DNA from: Litorimonas sp051251645
GTDB lineage: Bacteria; Pseudomonadota; Alphaproteobacteria; Caulobacterales; Maricaulaceae
Direction: 5' to 3'
DNA: 64,000 nucleotides
NCBI GenBank assembly: GCA_051251645.1
Contig: JBPOEY010000004.1
Span: 124,001 to 188,000, forward strand
Position numbers and translations under genes: made by a program. Positions 18,085 to 26,752 of this stretch are shown one piece after another; position 1 is the first letter of the stretch, and every line of letters starts with the position of its first letter. The notes below the pieces were generated by a model. That model did no database searches. It saw nothing but the letters and a program-made list of their open reading frames with translations, and was not told where the DNA came from.

Positions 18085-18848
18085 GGGGGCGCTTTAGACG
18101 GAGAGGAGGACAGGGCCAAGCGACGCGAGCGGCTCCGATAATCAGACATGTGCGTATGTACCACCGCGCATCAAGGCGTCGGCAAACAGCGTTTCGTGAT
18201 CAAAGTGACACGAGCGCGGGCGCTACCCCGTGACGGGGAAACAGAATTAGAACCGATTTACACGAAGCAAAGCCCGCGCGCCTGACAGACGCACCCGATC
18301 AAAAACGCCGTGCCCTGACGGCCCGCGATGAGCGCACGCCAGTGACGGTTAGACGGACTGTAGGACTTTCGGTCCTACCTCCACCTGCCGCCGAATCGTC
18401 CGAAGGCGCACTGTTTGAGCGATCCGTAGACCCTCAACCCAGCTCGTGACTCATCCGGTCGATCCTCATCGATCGCTTCGTCGGATGGAACCATACGCGC
18501 CGCATTAACTCGCGCACCGTCCAGCCCACCAAACCCCCGCCAGCCATAGAGCAATGCACTCTCTCGTGTCCGAAGCGGGTGAGGGTAAAAGAGCATGGTT
18601 TGGGGATGAAGAGGATGGGGTTGTAGGGATTGTGCACGGGGTGGGTTTTGCGACGCGGTTTCGCGGGGATGGTTTCTTACTCGCCGCTCTTTTTTCCCCT
18701 TTGACGGGAGGGGTGGAAGCGAAACGAGGTCGAAGGGGAGCAAGGAAAAATGGAGCGCAGTGCCTCTCACGCCCCCAGCCATTCGTTTTGCTCACGGTTC
18801 CTTGAGAATAGGTCCCCCTGAATCTTGGGGACCTATTCTCCGCGTTAC
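18085..18848. other. Non-coding gap between MATE and maeB genes
   Basis: About 760 bases with no gene I can support. Frames on both strands are low-complexity and lack ribosome sites. It contains a short hairpin GTAGGAC-CGAAA-GTCCTAC near 18359-18377 and a longer one at 18804-18840. No tRNA, RNase P, tmRNA or 6S RNA pattern was recognised, although a structured RNA cannot be excluded by eye. Confidence 0.5.
18804..18840. repeat. 14-bp perfect hairpin beyond maeB, REP-like
   Basis: GAGAATAGGTCCCC, a 9-base loop, then GGGGACCTATTCTC, just after the maeB stop on the reverse strand. There is no T-run on either side, so a classic terminator is unlikely. The GGTCCCC/GGGGACC arms look like a dispersed palindromic (REP-like) element. 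Only one clear copy is in this window, with a weaker relative after lysE. Confidence 0.5.
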
Positions 18849-21137
18849 CTATTCGTCGTGCGTTGGCGCGTAGGCAGCCAAGGTTGCCATTTGCAGGATC
18901 TCGGACGCAGCGGCGCCGAGCGAGCAAATCTGAACGGGTTTTTCGAGGCCTGTCAGGAACGGCCCGAGCACAGTCGCGCCGCCAACCGCATCGAGCAATT
19001 TTGTCGAGATGCTGGCGGAATGAATGGCGGGCATAACCAACACATTCGCGGCGCCCGTGAGGCGTGAGAACGGGTAGGTCAGTGTGTGCAGCGGGTCGAG
19101 TGCGACGTCGGCCGCGATGTCACCTTCATATTCGAAGTCGACCTGACGCTGATCGAGAATTGAGGCGGCTTCGCGGACCTTCAACATACGTTCCCCGATA
19201 GGGTTGCCGAACGTTGAATAGGACAGCAATGCCACCCGCGGCTCAAACCCGAAGGTTTGCGCGAAACGGGCCGTCGTTTCCGCAATATCTGCCAGATCTT
19301 CTGCCGTCGGTAATTCAGTAATATTAGTATCAGCGATGAACAGGGTGCGTTGCTTATTGACGACGACTGAGACGCCCATTGTGCGTTCGTTCCGGCGGTG
19401 TTTGAGGACCAGCCGTACGTCGCGCAAGACAACATCATAGCCGCGCGTCACACCCGAGACCATGCCGTCGGCGAGCCCGTGATGCATCAGCAGGGCTGAG
19501 AAAACGTTGCGATCATTATTAACGAGGCGCTGTGCGTCACGACGTAGGTAGCCGCGGCGTTGCAGACGGGAATAGAGATATTCCGTGAACTCTGCATTGC
19601 GGTCAAACAGTCGAGCATTGAGAACGGAGAGGCTCTCCGGATTTTCGATGCCGAGCAATTTCATATTATCGTAGATCGGTTTTTCCCGACCGATCAGGAT
19701 GGCTTTGCCAAGACCGCGTTGCTGGAAGGCTTGCGCCGCGCGAATGACGGCCGGTTCTTCGCCTTCGGCAAAAACAATCGTCTTGGGCTCTTCGCAAACC
19801 GCAGCCGTGATCCCTTGTAGGATCGCCGCTGTCGGATCCTGTCGGCGCGCGAGGCTGCGCTTATAGGCGTCCATATCCTCAATGGGCTTGCGGGCTTGAC
19901 CCGTGTCCATCGCAGCTTGCGCCACATAAGGCGGGATTTCGCTAATCAGGCGCGGATCGAATGGGGCGGGAATAATATAGTCTGGGCCGTATTTCGGGCG
20001 ATTGCCATGATAGGCGGCGGCGACTTCTTCCGGCACATCTTGGCGCGCCAAATCAGCAAGCGCATGGGCGCAGGCAAGTTTCATTTCCTCATTCACATTG
20101 CGGGCACGCACATCCAGCGCCCCGCGGAAAATATAGGGGAAGCCGAGAACGTTATTGACCTGATTGGGATAGTCAGAACGGCCTGTGGCAATGATTGCAT
20201 CAGAGCGAACGGCCTTAATTTCTTCCGGCGTGATTTCTGGGTCAGGATTGGCCATCGCGAAAATGATTGGATTTGGCGCCATGGACTTGATCATCTCGCC
20301 GTTCACGATGCCCGCGACGGAAAGCCCGAGAAAGACGTCTGCGCCGACCATCGCTTCGCTGAGTGTGCGTTTATCCGTGTCGACGGCGTGCGGGGCTTTC
20401 CACTGGTCCATATATTCTTTGCGGCCCTCATAAATCACGCCTTTGCTGTCCAGCACGAGGCAATTTTTATGCTGCACGCCGAGGCTCTTGATCAGGTTTA
20501 GCACGGAGAGACCGGCTGCGCCCGCTCCGCTGAGGACGACTTTCATATCTTTGAATTCGCGCCCGGTGAGGTGAGCGGCGTTAATCAAGCCAGCCGTCGC
20601 GATAATCGCCGTGCCGTGTTGGTCATCGTGGAAGACCGGAATATCGACAAGGTCGCGCAGTTCTTGCTCAATGATAAAACATTCAGGGGAGCCAATATCT
20701 TCGAGGTTGATGCCGCCGAAACTATTGCCAATGCGTTTAACGCATTCGATGAAAGCTTGCGCGTCTTCTTCTTCAACTTCGATATCGAAACTGTCGATGT
20801 CGGCGAAACGTTTAAAGAGAACCGATTTACCTTCCATGACGGGTTTCGACGCCGCGGCACCGAGGTTGCCGAGACCAAGAATGGCCGTGCCATTCGAGAT
20901 TACGGCAACTGTATTGCCCTTGGATGTATAGTCGTAAACACTGTCTGGGTCTGCCGCGATCGCTTCGACGGGAATGGCGACGCCGGGGCTATAGGCAAGG
21001 CTGAGATCGCGCTGAGTCGCCATGGGTTTCGTCGGCAACATCGAAATTTTGCCGGGTGTGGGATGGGAGTGGAAGCGCAGCGCCTGCTCATCTGTGATGT
21101 AGGGCTTCTTCGGGGGACGCGGGGTGAGCTTGGGCAT
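18849..21137 (-). CDS. maeB: NADP-dependent malic enzyme with phosphotransacetylase-like domain
   Basis: The start at 21137 (MPKLTPRPPKKPYIT) follows GGAG by about 6 bases and gives 762 residues, the MaeB size. The N-terminal malic-enzyme domain (about 1-430) has LAYSPGVAIP, FKRFADIDSFDIEV, the metal and substrate region PVFHDDQHGTA and the nucleotide-binding fold VVLSGAGAAGLSVL. The C-terminal half (about 440-760) resembles phosphotransacetylase (FAEGEEPAVIRAA, TLTYPFSRLTGAANVLVMP) and is usually regulatory, not catalytic. It decarboxylates malate to pyruvate. Divergent from glnB; 19-bp direct repeats lie in the gap. Confidence 0.95.
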   Translation of the reverse strand: MPKLTPRPPKKPYITDEQALRFHSHPTPGKISMLPTKPMATQRDLSLAYSPGVAIPVEAIAADPDSVYDYTSKGNTVAVISNGTAILGLGNLGAAASKPVMEGKSVLFKRFADIDSFDIEVEEEDAQAFIECVKRIGNSFGGINLEDIGSPECFIIEQELRDLVDIPVFHDDQHGTAIIATAGLINAAHLTGREFKDMKVVLSGAGAAGLSVLNLIKSLGVQHKNCLVLDSKGVIYEGRKEYMDQWKAPHAVDTDKRTLSEAMVGADVFLGLSVAGIVNGEMIKSMAPNPIIFAMANPDPEITPEEIKAVRSDAIIATGRSDYPNQVNNVLGFPYIFRGALDVRARNVNEEMKLACAHALADLARQDVPEEVAAAYHGNRPKYGPDYIIPAPFDPRLISEIPPYVAQAAMDTGQARKPIEDMDAYKRSLARRQDPTAAILQGITAAVCEEPKTIVFAEGEEPAVIRAAQAFQQRGLGKAILIGREKPIYDNMKLLGIENPESLSVLNARLFDRNAEFTEYLYSRLQRRGYLRRDAQRLVNNDRNVFSALLMHHGLADGMVSGVTRGYDVVLRDVRLVLKHRRNERTMGVSVVVNKQRTLFIADTNITELPTAEDLADIAETTARFAQTFGFEPRVALLSYSTFGNPIGERMLKVREAASILDQRQVDFEYEGDIAADVALDPLHTLTYPFSRLTGAANVLVMPAIHSASISTKLLDAVGGATVLGPFLTGLEKPVQICSLGAAASEILQMATLAAYAPTHDE

Positions 21138-21153
21138 GTCTATCTCCGCCCGG

Positions 21154-21172
21154 TGAACTGCAGTCGCGAACA
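21154..21172. repeat. 19-bp direct repeat, copy 1 (maeB–glnB gap)
   Basis: TGAACTGCAGTCGCGAACA occurs here, 17 bases upstream of the maeB start, and again at 21266-21284. It contains the palindrome CTGCAG. Possibly a regulator site or a small duplication. Confidence 0.6.
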
Positions 21173-21265
21173 CCGGGTTTGATGCGTGGATTCGGGTCTA
21201 TCACCCGACTTTATGATCTGGCCTGGCCTGGCCAAGGGTCGCCGCATTTTCCGGTCCGCGGTGGA

Positions 21266-21284
21266 TGAACTGCAGTCGCGAACA
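21266..21284. repeat. 19-bp direct repeat, copy 2 (maeB–glnB gap)
   Basis: Second exact copy of TGAACTGCAGTCGCGAACA, 112 bases from the first. The gap 21138-21570 also holds an inverted repeat ATTGC-AAAA-GCAAT at 21355-21368, a plausible operator upstream of glnB. No gene is seen in the gap. Confidence 0.6.
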
Positions 21285-21570
21285 TCCCCGTCGCCCGGAC
21301 CGGTCCAGCAACGATAGACGGGCTTTAGCGCATGACACCTCGTGTGCAACCGCTATTGCAAAAGCAATCTGCACAAGTTTGCAGCGCGACTTCACGGCGG
21401 CGGTTGAAATATGTGCGATTTTCCGGCTATCAGGGCATCAACGCGTTAACGTCTGGGCGTCGTCTCGACTCGTCACGCCCCAAACCGCATGGACAGTGAG
21501 ACCTATGCTCCCGCTGTTGCTCTATGTCAGGGCGACAGAAAGCGGGCGCCATCGACTGGAAGGGACAATC

Positions 21571-21909
21571 ATGAAGAAGATCGAAGCGATCATCAAACCG
21601 TTCAAGCTGGACGAAGTGAAGGAGGCGCTGCAGGCGATCGGCTTGCAAGGCATGACCGTGCTCGAAGCCAAAGGCTTTGGTCGGCAGAAAGGCCACACAG
21701 AACTCTACCGCGGTGCGGAATATGTCGTCGATTTCCTACCCAAGTTGAAACTGGAACTCGTCATTGCTGACGACCAAGTCGAAGCGGCGCTCGAGGCTAT
21801 TCAAACAGCGGCGAAGACTGGCAAAATTGGCGACGGCAAGATATTTGTCTCTGATGTGGCGCAAGCGATCCGTATCCGGACCGGCGAAACAGGGGATGCC
21901 GCGCTATAA
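21571..21909 (+). CDS. glnB: Nitrogen regulatory protein P-II
   Basis: The start at 21571 (MKKIEAIIKPFKLDEVKEAL) gives the standard 112 residues. The T-loop with the uridylylation Tyr is visible in YRGAEYVVDFLPK, and the family signatures GFGRQKGHTE and GKIGDGKIFV are intact. PII senses 2-oxoglutarate and ATP/ADP and, by uridylylation, controls glutamine synthetase adenylylation and NtrB/NtrC. glnA follows 61 bases downstream, the classic alphaproteobacterial glnB-glnA operon. GlnB is preferred over GlnK because of this neighbour and the lack of amtB. Confidence 0.95.
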   Translation: MKKIEAIIKPFKLDEVKEALQAIGLQGMTVLEAKGFGRQKGHTELYRGAEYVVDFLPKLKLELVIADDQVEAALEAIQTAAKTGKIGDGKIFVSDVAQAIRIRTGETGDAAL

Positions 21910-21970
21910 TCGCGCGACATTTTAAACGACCCTCTCCATAAACAGAACCTTTCGGGAAAAGGACATATAC

Positions 21971-23392
21971 ATGGCTGACAAGGCAATTACTGCGAGCGAC
22001 GTGCTCAAGACCATTAAAGACGAAGAGATTAGTTTCGTTGATCTTCGCTTCACAGACCCGAAGGGTAAGATGCAGCACGTCACCTTCCACTCTGATTTGG
22101 TGAATGAAGACTTATTTACCGATGGGACGATGTTCGATGGGTCGTCCATCGCGGGCTGGAAAAGCATCAATGAGTCCGACATGGTTCTAATGCCTGACGC
22201 CAGCACAGCGAAGATGGACCCGTTTTATCAGCAAGATACGATGGCGATTTTCTGCGACATCCTCGAACCCGATGATGGCTCACCTTATAACCGTGACCCG
22301 CGCGGTACAGCCAAAGCGGCTGAAGCCTATATGCGCTCCGCCAATGTTGGCGACGAAGTCTATTTCGGTCCTGAAGCCGAATTTTTTGTCTTTGATGATG
22401 TCCGTTGGGACACATCGCAGAATAAGACAGGGTATCAGTTCGACAGCACAGAAGGGCCTTATAATACGGGCACACAATATGCAGGCGGCAATATGGGTCA
22501 CCGTCCGGGACCCAAGGGCGGTTACTTCCCAGTCCCACCGATTGATAATGAGCAGGACATGCGGTCCGAGATGCTCTCGATCATGGGGGAACTCGGCTTG
22601 CGTCCTGAGAAGCACCACCACGAAGTCGCGCCGTCACAACACGAGCTTGGCATGCAGTTTGATACGCTCCTGAAAATGGGCGATAATATGCAGCTCTATA
22701 AATATATCGTGCACAATGTGGCGCATGCCTACGGCAAAAGCGCGACCTTCATGCCCAAGCCAGTTCATAATGATAACGGCACTGGCATGCATGTTCACAT
22801 GTCGATCTGGAAAGACAAACAGCCGCTCTTCGCGGGTGACGGCTATGCGGGCCTGTCCGATGAGTGTCTTTATTATATCGGCGGCGTTATCAAACACGCC
22901 AAGGCGATTAATGCGTTCGCGAATGCCTCCACCAACAGCTATAAGCGTCTGGTTCCGGGTTTCGAAGCGCCCGTTATGCTGGCTTATTCCAGCCGTAACC
23001 GCTCTGCGTCGATCCGCATTCCTTGGACGGCGTCGCGCAATGGCAAGCGTCTTGAAGCGCGTTTCCCAGATCCAGCAGGGAACCCGTATCTGACTTACAC
23101 AGCGCTGCTGATGGCGGGGCTCGACGGGATTAAGAACAAAATTCATCCGGGTGATCCGATGGATATTGATCTGTATGAATTGTCAGCCGAAGAAGCCAAA
23201 GACATTCCACAAGTCTGCGGGAGCTTGCGCGAAGCGCTCGAGTCACTCGATGGCGACCGCGACTTCCTAAAAGCGGGCAATGTGTTCGATGACGATCAAA
23301 TCGATGCTTATATCGCCATGAAGATGGAAGAAGTGCACCGCCTCGCGATGCACCCGCATCCGGTTGAATTTGATATGTATTATAAGTGCTAG
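21971..23392 (+). CDS. glnA: Glutamine synthetase type I
   Basis: 473 residues, GSI-beta length. Motifs: MFDGSSIAGW, the metal-ligand region EAEFFVFDDVRW, HHEVAPSQHELGMQF, the ATP-binding KPVHNDNGTGMHVHMS and NRSASIRIPW. The adenylylation region with its Tyr is in DLYELSAEEAKDIPQVCGS. It makes glutamine from glutamate, ammonia and ATP, and is the main nitrogen-assimilation enzyme. It lies directly downstream of glnB and ends at a strong terminator. Confidence 0.97.
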   Translation: MADKAITASDVLKTIKDEEISFVDLRFTDPKGKMQHVTFHSDLVNEDLFTDGTMFDGSSIAGWKSINESDMVLMPDASTAKMDPFYQQDTMAIFCDILEPDDGSPYNRDPRGTAKAAEAYMRSANVGDEVYFGPEAEFFVFDDVRWDTSQNKTGYQFDSTEGPYNTGTQYAGGNMGHRPGPKGGYFPVPPIDNEQDMRSEMLSIMGELGLRPEKHHHEVAPSQHELGMQFDTLLKMGDNMQLYKYIVHNVAHAYGKSATFMPKPVHNDNGTGMHVHMSIWKDKQPLFAGDGYAGLSDECLYYIGGVIKHAKAINAFANASTNSYKRLVPGFEAPVMLAYSSRNRSASIRIPWTASRNGKRLEARFPDPAGNPYLTYTALLMAGLDGIKNKIHPGDPMDIDLYELSAEEAKDIPQVCGSLREALESLDGDRDFLKAGNVFDDDQIDAYIAMKMEEVHRLAMHPHPVEFDMYYKC

Positions 23393-23426
23393 GGTTGCGT
23401 CCTTGAAGGGCTACAAAACTTAAGAA

Positions 23427-23462
23427 AAAATGCCGCCCCGGGCCACTGGGGCGGCATTTTAT
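23427..23462 (+). terminator. Rho-independent terminator of glnB-glnA
   Basis: Perfect 13-bp stem AAAATGCCGCCCC / GGGGCGGCATTTT with an 8-base loop, starting 35 bases after the glnA stop and ending in T. Because the A-rich left arm mirrors it, it could act in both directions. Confidence 0.9.
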
Positions 23463-23548
23463 TGTTCAGCGGTAGGTTTGGGGTTCCCGTAAAGTTCATT
23501 TGCTTTTTTCTGCCGCCTTCGCTCATAGTTGTGGGGAAGGAGATTGCT

Positions 23549-24037
23549 ATGCGTTGCGCCGTTCTGTGCTGTATTTCAGCGTTTATGATGAGTGCTTGCG
23601 TGTCCACGCTTCCCCCGAGCCAGGTCGTACCAAGTGAACTTGCCGCTGTTCCGGGTGCAACGTCTGGCATGATCGCGACGGCGCAAGCCACGCAAACCTA
23701 TCAGATGCAACAAGCGCAACTGCGCGATGTTCGAAATGCCGAGGCGCGGGTTAATTTGGCGAGGGCCCGCCTCGATTTTAGCACAGTCCGGAACAAAGGC
23801 GTTGGCGATGGCGATGTCCGCGAATTTCTCGATGCGCGACAGTCTCTGCGTCGTTTGCGCAATGTTTATGGCCCGAAAGATACGGGGTATGAAGAGACAT
23901 TTTATCGCCCCTTTGGCCCCTTCGGGCGTCATTGGCCGCGGCATGATCGGTGGGGCTACGACGGCCCGGACAAAATAGCGGATTCGCCGAACCTGACGAT
24001 TGGGGGCGCGTTGCCGTTGTCATCCCTGCGGCGCTAG
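23549..24037 (+). CDS. Putative lipoprotein, helical (162 aa)
   Basis: The start at 23549 (MRCAVLCCIS) is set by GGAAGGAG 6-7 bases upstream. The signal peptide ends in MSAC, a fair lipobox, so the product is probably an envelope lipoprotein. Residues 45-100 are a charged helix rich in Arg, Ala and Gln (QTYQMQQAQLRDVRNAEARV), likely a short coiled coil. The C-terminus is Gly/Pro/aromatic-rich (PFGPFGRHWPRHDRWG). No family is recognised. Confidence 0.65.
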   Translation: MRCAVLCCISAFMMSACVSTLPPSQVVPSELAAVPGATSGMIATAQATQTYQMQQAQLRDVRNAEARVNLARARLDFSTVRNKGVGDGDVREFLDARQSLRRLRNVYGPKDTGYEETFYRPFGPFGRHWPRHDRWGYDGPDKIADSPNLTIGGALPLSSLRR

Positions 24038-24065
24038 GTTTTACGGCGTCGAAATCACTTGACGA

Positions 24066-24518
24066 TTAAACGCGTCGGCAGTCGTGCCAAATCATGGATT
24101 TCCAACCCTGTTTCGTTTGTGCTTCAGCTGCCCAGATCATGCTGTCCCCTGTCGACCAGAAGCCAAAGCGGGCAAGCCCGGAGGGCATATTGGCGTGAAA
24201 CCCCTTCGCCCCGTCCGCCATATCGGAAACATCGGCAAGTTCGCCATAGGATTGCCCGCCGTCGCTGGTAAATGACCAGAAGGCAGGCAATTTGTCCGCG
24301 TTCAAGCCGTAATGCGCGATCTCGCGATAGGTCTTTTCACCGTCACCAATGTCCCAGTCTGCTTGCAGGCGAATATATTTACCGTCGAGGATTTTTTCAT
24401 AAGTGCGAAGACATTCGACGCGGCCCATTGGCGTTTCTGGATCAATTGCGATCCATTGCCCGATGAGTGGGGCCATGAAGCCCATTTTGCCGCGGCCTTC
24501 TTTCCATTCCATACTCAT
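24066..24518 (-). CDS. Hypothetical protein in ArsR-SRPBCC operon
   Basis: 150 residues, soluble, with beta-rich patterns and many aromatic residues (IGQWIAIDPETPMG, LQADWDIGDGEKTY, FWSFTSDGGQSYG). It may be a lipocalin- or DUF1579-like ligand-binding barrel, but I cannot assign it firmly. It overlaps the upstream SRPBCC gene by 4 bases, so it is translated with it under the ArsR regulator. Confidence 0.6.
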   Translation of the reverse strand: MSMEWKEGRGKMGFMAPLIGQWIAIDPETPMGRVECLRTYEKILDGKYIRLQADWDIGDGEKTYREIAHYGLNADKLPAFWSFTSDGGQSYGELADVSDMADGAKGFHANMPSGLARFGFWSTGDSMIWAAEAQTKQGWKSMIWHDCRRV

Positions 24519-25075
24519 GCGTTTGGCTCCTTGTTGCGTAACTCGGCCAGTCTACGTTCATACTCCGCCTCTAACGTGTCGTGACGTTCAAAAAAGTTTG
24601 GGGCAAGCTGGCGCGATAATCGGCATTCAAGCAATTCGAGATGGGCGTGCCATCCGGCTGCAGAACCGACCATGTCACTCTCCCGTACGACCCGCTCATG
24701 GACAAGTTTAAGAGCGGTCCCGTCTCCTTTCGGTGTGAGTGTAATGGTAATCAGGCTATCTTCTAGGTCGCCAGCACTCGGCCACGTAAAGGCCAATGTG
24801 TGTTCAGGGTCATAGGTGATGACCTGGCCCTCAAAGTCAGCGGTGTAAGCTGTAGGCGAGGTGCCCGGTGGACGGGGTCGCCCAAAGTTTTCAGGATCGA
24901 ATTTGAATTCAATACGCCCGCCGGCCTGCGGTTCAACTAACCCGCGGCAGAGCCACTCACCGCGCTTTTGGTCCTCAACGAGGAAGCGCCAAACTGTTTT
25001 AGGCGGGCGCGAGAGATAGCGGCGAAAGACGAGCCGCCCTTTGGCTTCAGAAAGCGTTTCGCTATTCATTGTCAT
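24515..25075 (-). CDS. SRPBCC / AHSA1-type protein
   Basis: 186 residues of the SRPBCC fold found in ArsR-linked Aha1-like proteins. Signs are VFRRYLSRPPKTVWRFLVEDQ, the sheet segment VITYDPEHTLAFTWPS, LITITLTPKGDGTALKLVHERV and a final helix around GWHAHLELLECRL. The fold has a hydrophobic cavity; ligand unknown. It overlaps arsR-like by 14 bases and the next gene by 4, a three-gene operon. Confidence 0.85.
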   Translation of the reverse strand: MTMNSETLSEAKGRLVFRRYLSRPPKTVWRFLVEDQKRGEWLCRGLVEPQAGGRIEFKFDPENFGRPRPPGTSPTAYTADFEGQVITYDPEHTLAFTWPSAGDLEDSLITITLTPKGDGTALKLVHERVVRESDMVGSAAGWHAHLELLECRLSRQLAPNFFERHDTLEAEYERRLAELRNKEPNA

Positions 25076-25409
25076 ATCGGCTCACAGCCGCCTCCAATGT
25101 ATCCAGCTGTGCAGTCCAGAAAGCCGCGTAGCGATCTAGCCACGCCCGCACATCCGCAAGGGGTTCCGGGTTGATAGAACAGACCTGACTGCGTCCGACT
25201 TTATCTTTTTGGACGAGTTTCGCGTCGACCAAAATTCCAACATGTTTGGAGGCCCCCGCAAAGCTCATGTCGAGCGGAGCGGCGAGGTCGCCAATCCGCG
25301 CGGGCCCTTCGGACAGCTGCGCCAGAATGGCGCGACGCGCGGGGTCGGCAAGTGCCTTGAAGACGCAATCAATATCGGGTTGTTGTTCAACCATAAGGTT
25401 GAGTATCAT
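25062..25409 (-). CDS. ArsR-family transcriptional regulator
   Basis: 115 residues with a winged HTH: VFKALADPARRAILAQLSEGPARIGDLAAPLDMS, then the recognition-helix region FAGASKHVGILVDAKLVQ (given in pieces; key residues SKHV). No CxC metal site is present, so it is not a classic arsenic/cadmium sensor. It belongs to the group paired with SRPBCC proteins. The start is uncertain: ATG 25409 or the internal ATG 25394; neither has a clear ribosome site, and TATAAA just upstream would allow a leaderless message. Two perfect palindromes nearby point to autoregulation. Confidence 0.88.
   Translation of the reverse strand: MILNLMVEQQPDIDCVFKALADPARRAILAQLSEGPARIGDLAAPLDMSFAGASKHVGILVDAKLVQKDKVGRSQVCSINPEPLADVRAWLDRYAAFWTAQLDTLEAAVSRYDNE
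25388..25403. promoter_or_regulatory. ArsR operator candidate 1
   Basis: TCAACC-ATAA-GGTTGA, a perfect 6-bp inverted repeat overlapping the possible start codons of the ArsR gene. Same arms as the second site 37 bases away. Confidence 0.72.
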
Positions 25410-25424
25410 AAGAAGATTTTATAT

Positions 25425-25440
25425 TCAACCAAAAGGTTGA
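25425..25440. promoter_or_regulatory. ArsR operator candidate 2
   Basis: TCAACC-AAAA-GGTTGA, a perfect inverted repeat next to the -10-like TATAAA. Its place over the likely promoter fits repression by the ArsR protein of its own operon. Confidence 0.75.
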
Positions 25441-25490
25441 CCATTGATGATCAGGTCGATTGCCTGATGCATTCGTAATTCGCAGACGCG

Positions 25491-26093
25491 CTAATGCATC
25501 AGCGTCATATAGAGCCAATAGAGCGCCGCCAGCAGGATAAAGAGACCGACTGAAAACCAGCCAAAATGCTCTTTCATGATCTCTTCGGCTTTTGGGCCAA
25601 AGGACTTTACGACCCCTGCGACAAGAAAAAAGCGGAGGGAGCGTGACATCACGGACGCAACCATAAAGACCGCGAAATTGATCTTGAGCGCCCCGCTCAT
25701 GATCGTGATGACCTTATAGGGAAAGGGGGTCAGCCCTGCGCCAAATACGGCAAGCGCACCATATTGCTCCACCCTGTCCGAAAATTCGATAACGCTATCG
25801 GCTTTGCCTAAATGTTCGAGAGCCGGCATGGCTAAGGCGTCGAACAAGAGCATGCCGATGATGTAACCGAAGACGCCGCCAAGGACGGAGAAAACGGTCG
25901 CGATCGTCGCTAGACGCCACGCTTTTTCCGGTGCGGCTTGAACCATCGGAATCAACATGATGTCCGGCGGGATCGGGAAGAATGAACTTTCGATAAAGCA
26001 GATGCCAGCAAAGGTGCGCTCAGCATGGCGGTGCCGCGCAGCGACTTTCACCCCTTCATACCAACGTTCAAGAAATGCGAGACGACCCTTCAT
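25491..26093 (-). CDS. VTT/YqaA-type membrane protein (DedA superfamily)
   Basis: 200 residues with about five hydrophobic helices. The YqaA/VTT pattern is visible: CFIESSFFPIPPDIMLIPM, GGVFGYIIGMLLFDALAM, a reentrant-like GAGLTPFPYKVITIMSGAL and SRSLRFFLVAGVVKSFGP. The family includes inner-membrane proteins tied to lipid scrambling and envelope homeostasis; the exact role is unknown. Stands alone, reading toward the ArsR operon's far side. Confidence 0.85.
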   Translation of the reverse strand: MKGRLAFLERWYEGVKVAARHRHAERTFAGICFIESSFFPIPPDIMLIPMVQAAPEKAWRLATIATVFSVLGGVFGYIIGMLLFDALAMPALEHLGKADSVIEFSDRVEQYGALAVFGAGLTPFPYKVITIMSGALKINFAVFMVASVMSRSLRFFLVAGVVKSFGPKAEEIMKEHFGWFSVGLFILLAALYWLYMTLMH

Positions 26094-26221
26094 GGGGACG
26101 AGCTACTGACCGCATATGAGTATAGCGTAAAGAAAATTTTGCGCTCAGCAGGATAGATCCGCACACGTCCCAGTTTGTCCCAAATTGTCCTCGGGCAAGG
26201 TTATTTCACGGCGGAGGAGTA

Positions 26222-26674
26222 TCAGGCGGCCCTTTTAGGTCTCCGGCCTTTGATCGGCTTGTGTCTCAGCCGGGACTTAGAAGCCCGTAATTGGGTCTTC
26301 GCCGCATAGAGATCGCGAAGGAAAGTAATGATCTTGGCTTTATCGACGACAAAATCAACACCAAGCCTATCGGGGTCCTTCAGATAGGCGACATCAATAT
26401 CATGAGAAATGATCGCCACTGTGGCTCCTTTGAGAGATGACAGAATGAACGGCGCTGAAAATTCCGCCGAAATCTGCCCAGATAGGCGGTTGTCTAGTAA
26501 AACAAGATCGTAACGATGCTGGTTCAGCAGGTTAATCGCTTCGCTACATTTGTAAGCGTGATCAATGCGAACGGGCGCGTCTGTCAGCGCACTGAAAATG
26601 CGCTGTATCGTCTCCCACTCTTCGATTTCGTCATCAATGAGCAAAGCGCTGAACGTGGATGAATCAAGGACCAT
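26222..26674 (-). CDS. Stand-alone response-regulator receiver protein
   Basis: 150 residues: one receiver domain (about 8-120) with acidic pocket LLIDDEIEEWE, phospho-acceptor Asp in YDLVLLDNRL, Ser in AIISHD and Lys in FVVDKAK, then a basic tail (RLRHKPIKGRRPKR). There is no DNA-binding or enzyme domain, though the Arg/Lys tail might bind nucleic acid. It is the last of three same-strand signalling genes, 78 bases after the next receiver. Confidence 0.82.
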   Translation of the reverse strand: MVLDSSTFSALLIDDEIEEWETIQRIFSALTDAPVRIDHAYKCSEAINLLNQHRYDLVLLDNRLSGQISAEFSAPFILSSLKGATVAIISHDIDVAYLKDPDRLGVDFVVDKAKIITFLRDLYAAKTQLRASKSRLRHKPIKGRRPKRAA

Positions 26675-26752
26675 CCATGCACTTTAAAGCGAGATAAGAA
26701 ATTTTCGAGAGACAACCATGAATAGGGTTATTAATCTGTTTCAACGGGGGGG

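Noticed and set aside
18128..18560. A structured RNA (RNase P, tmRNA, 6S) in the long gap
   Set aside because: Core consensus elements of these RNAs were looked for on both strands and not found.
18375..18782. Reverse-strand frame of 135 codons between MATE and maeB
   Set aside because: Low-complexity Pro/Arg/His composition, no ribosome site, no domain.
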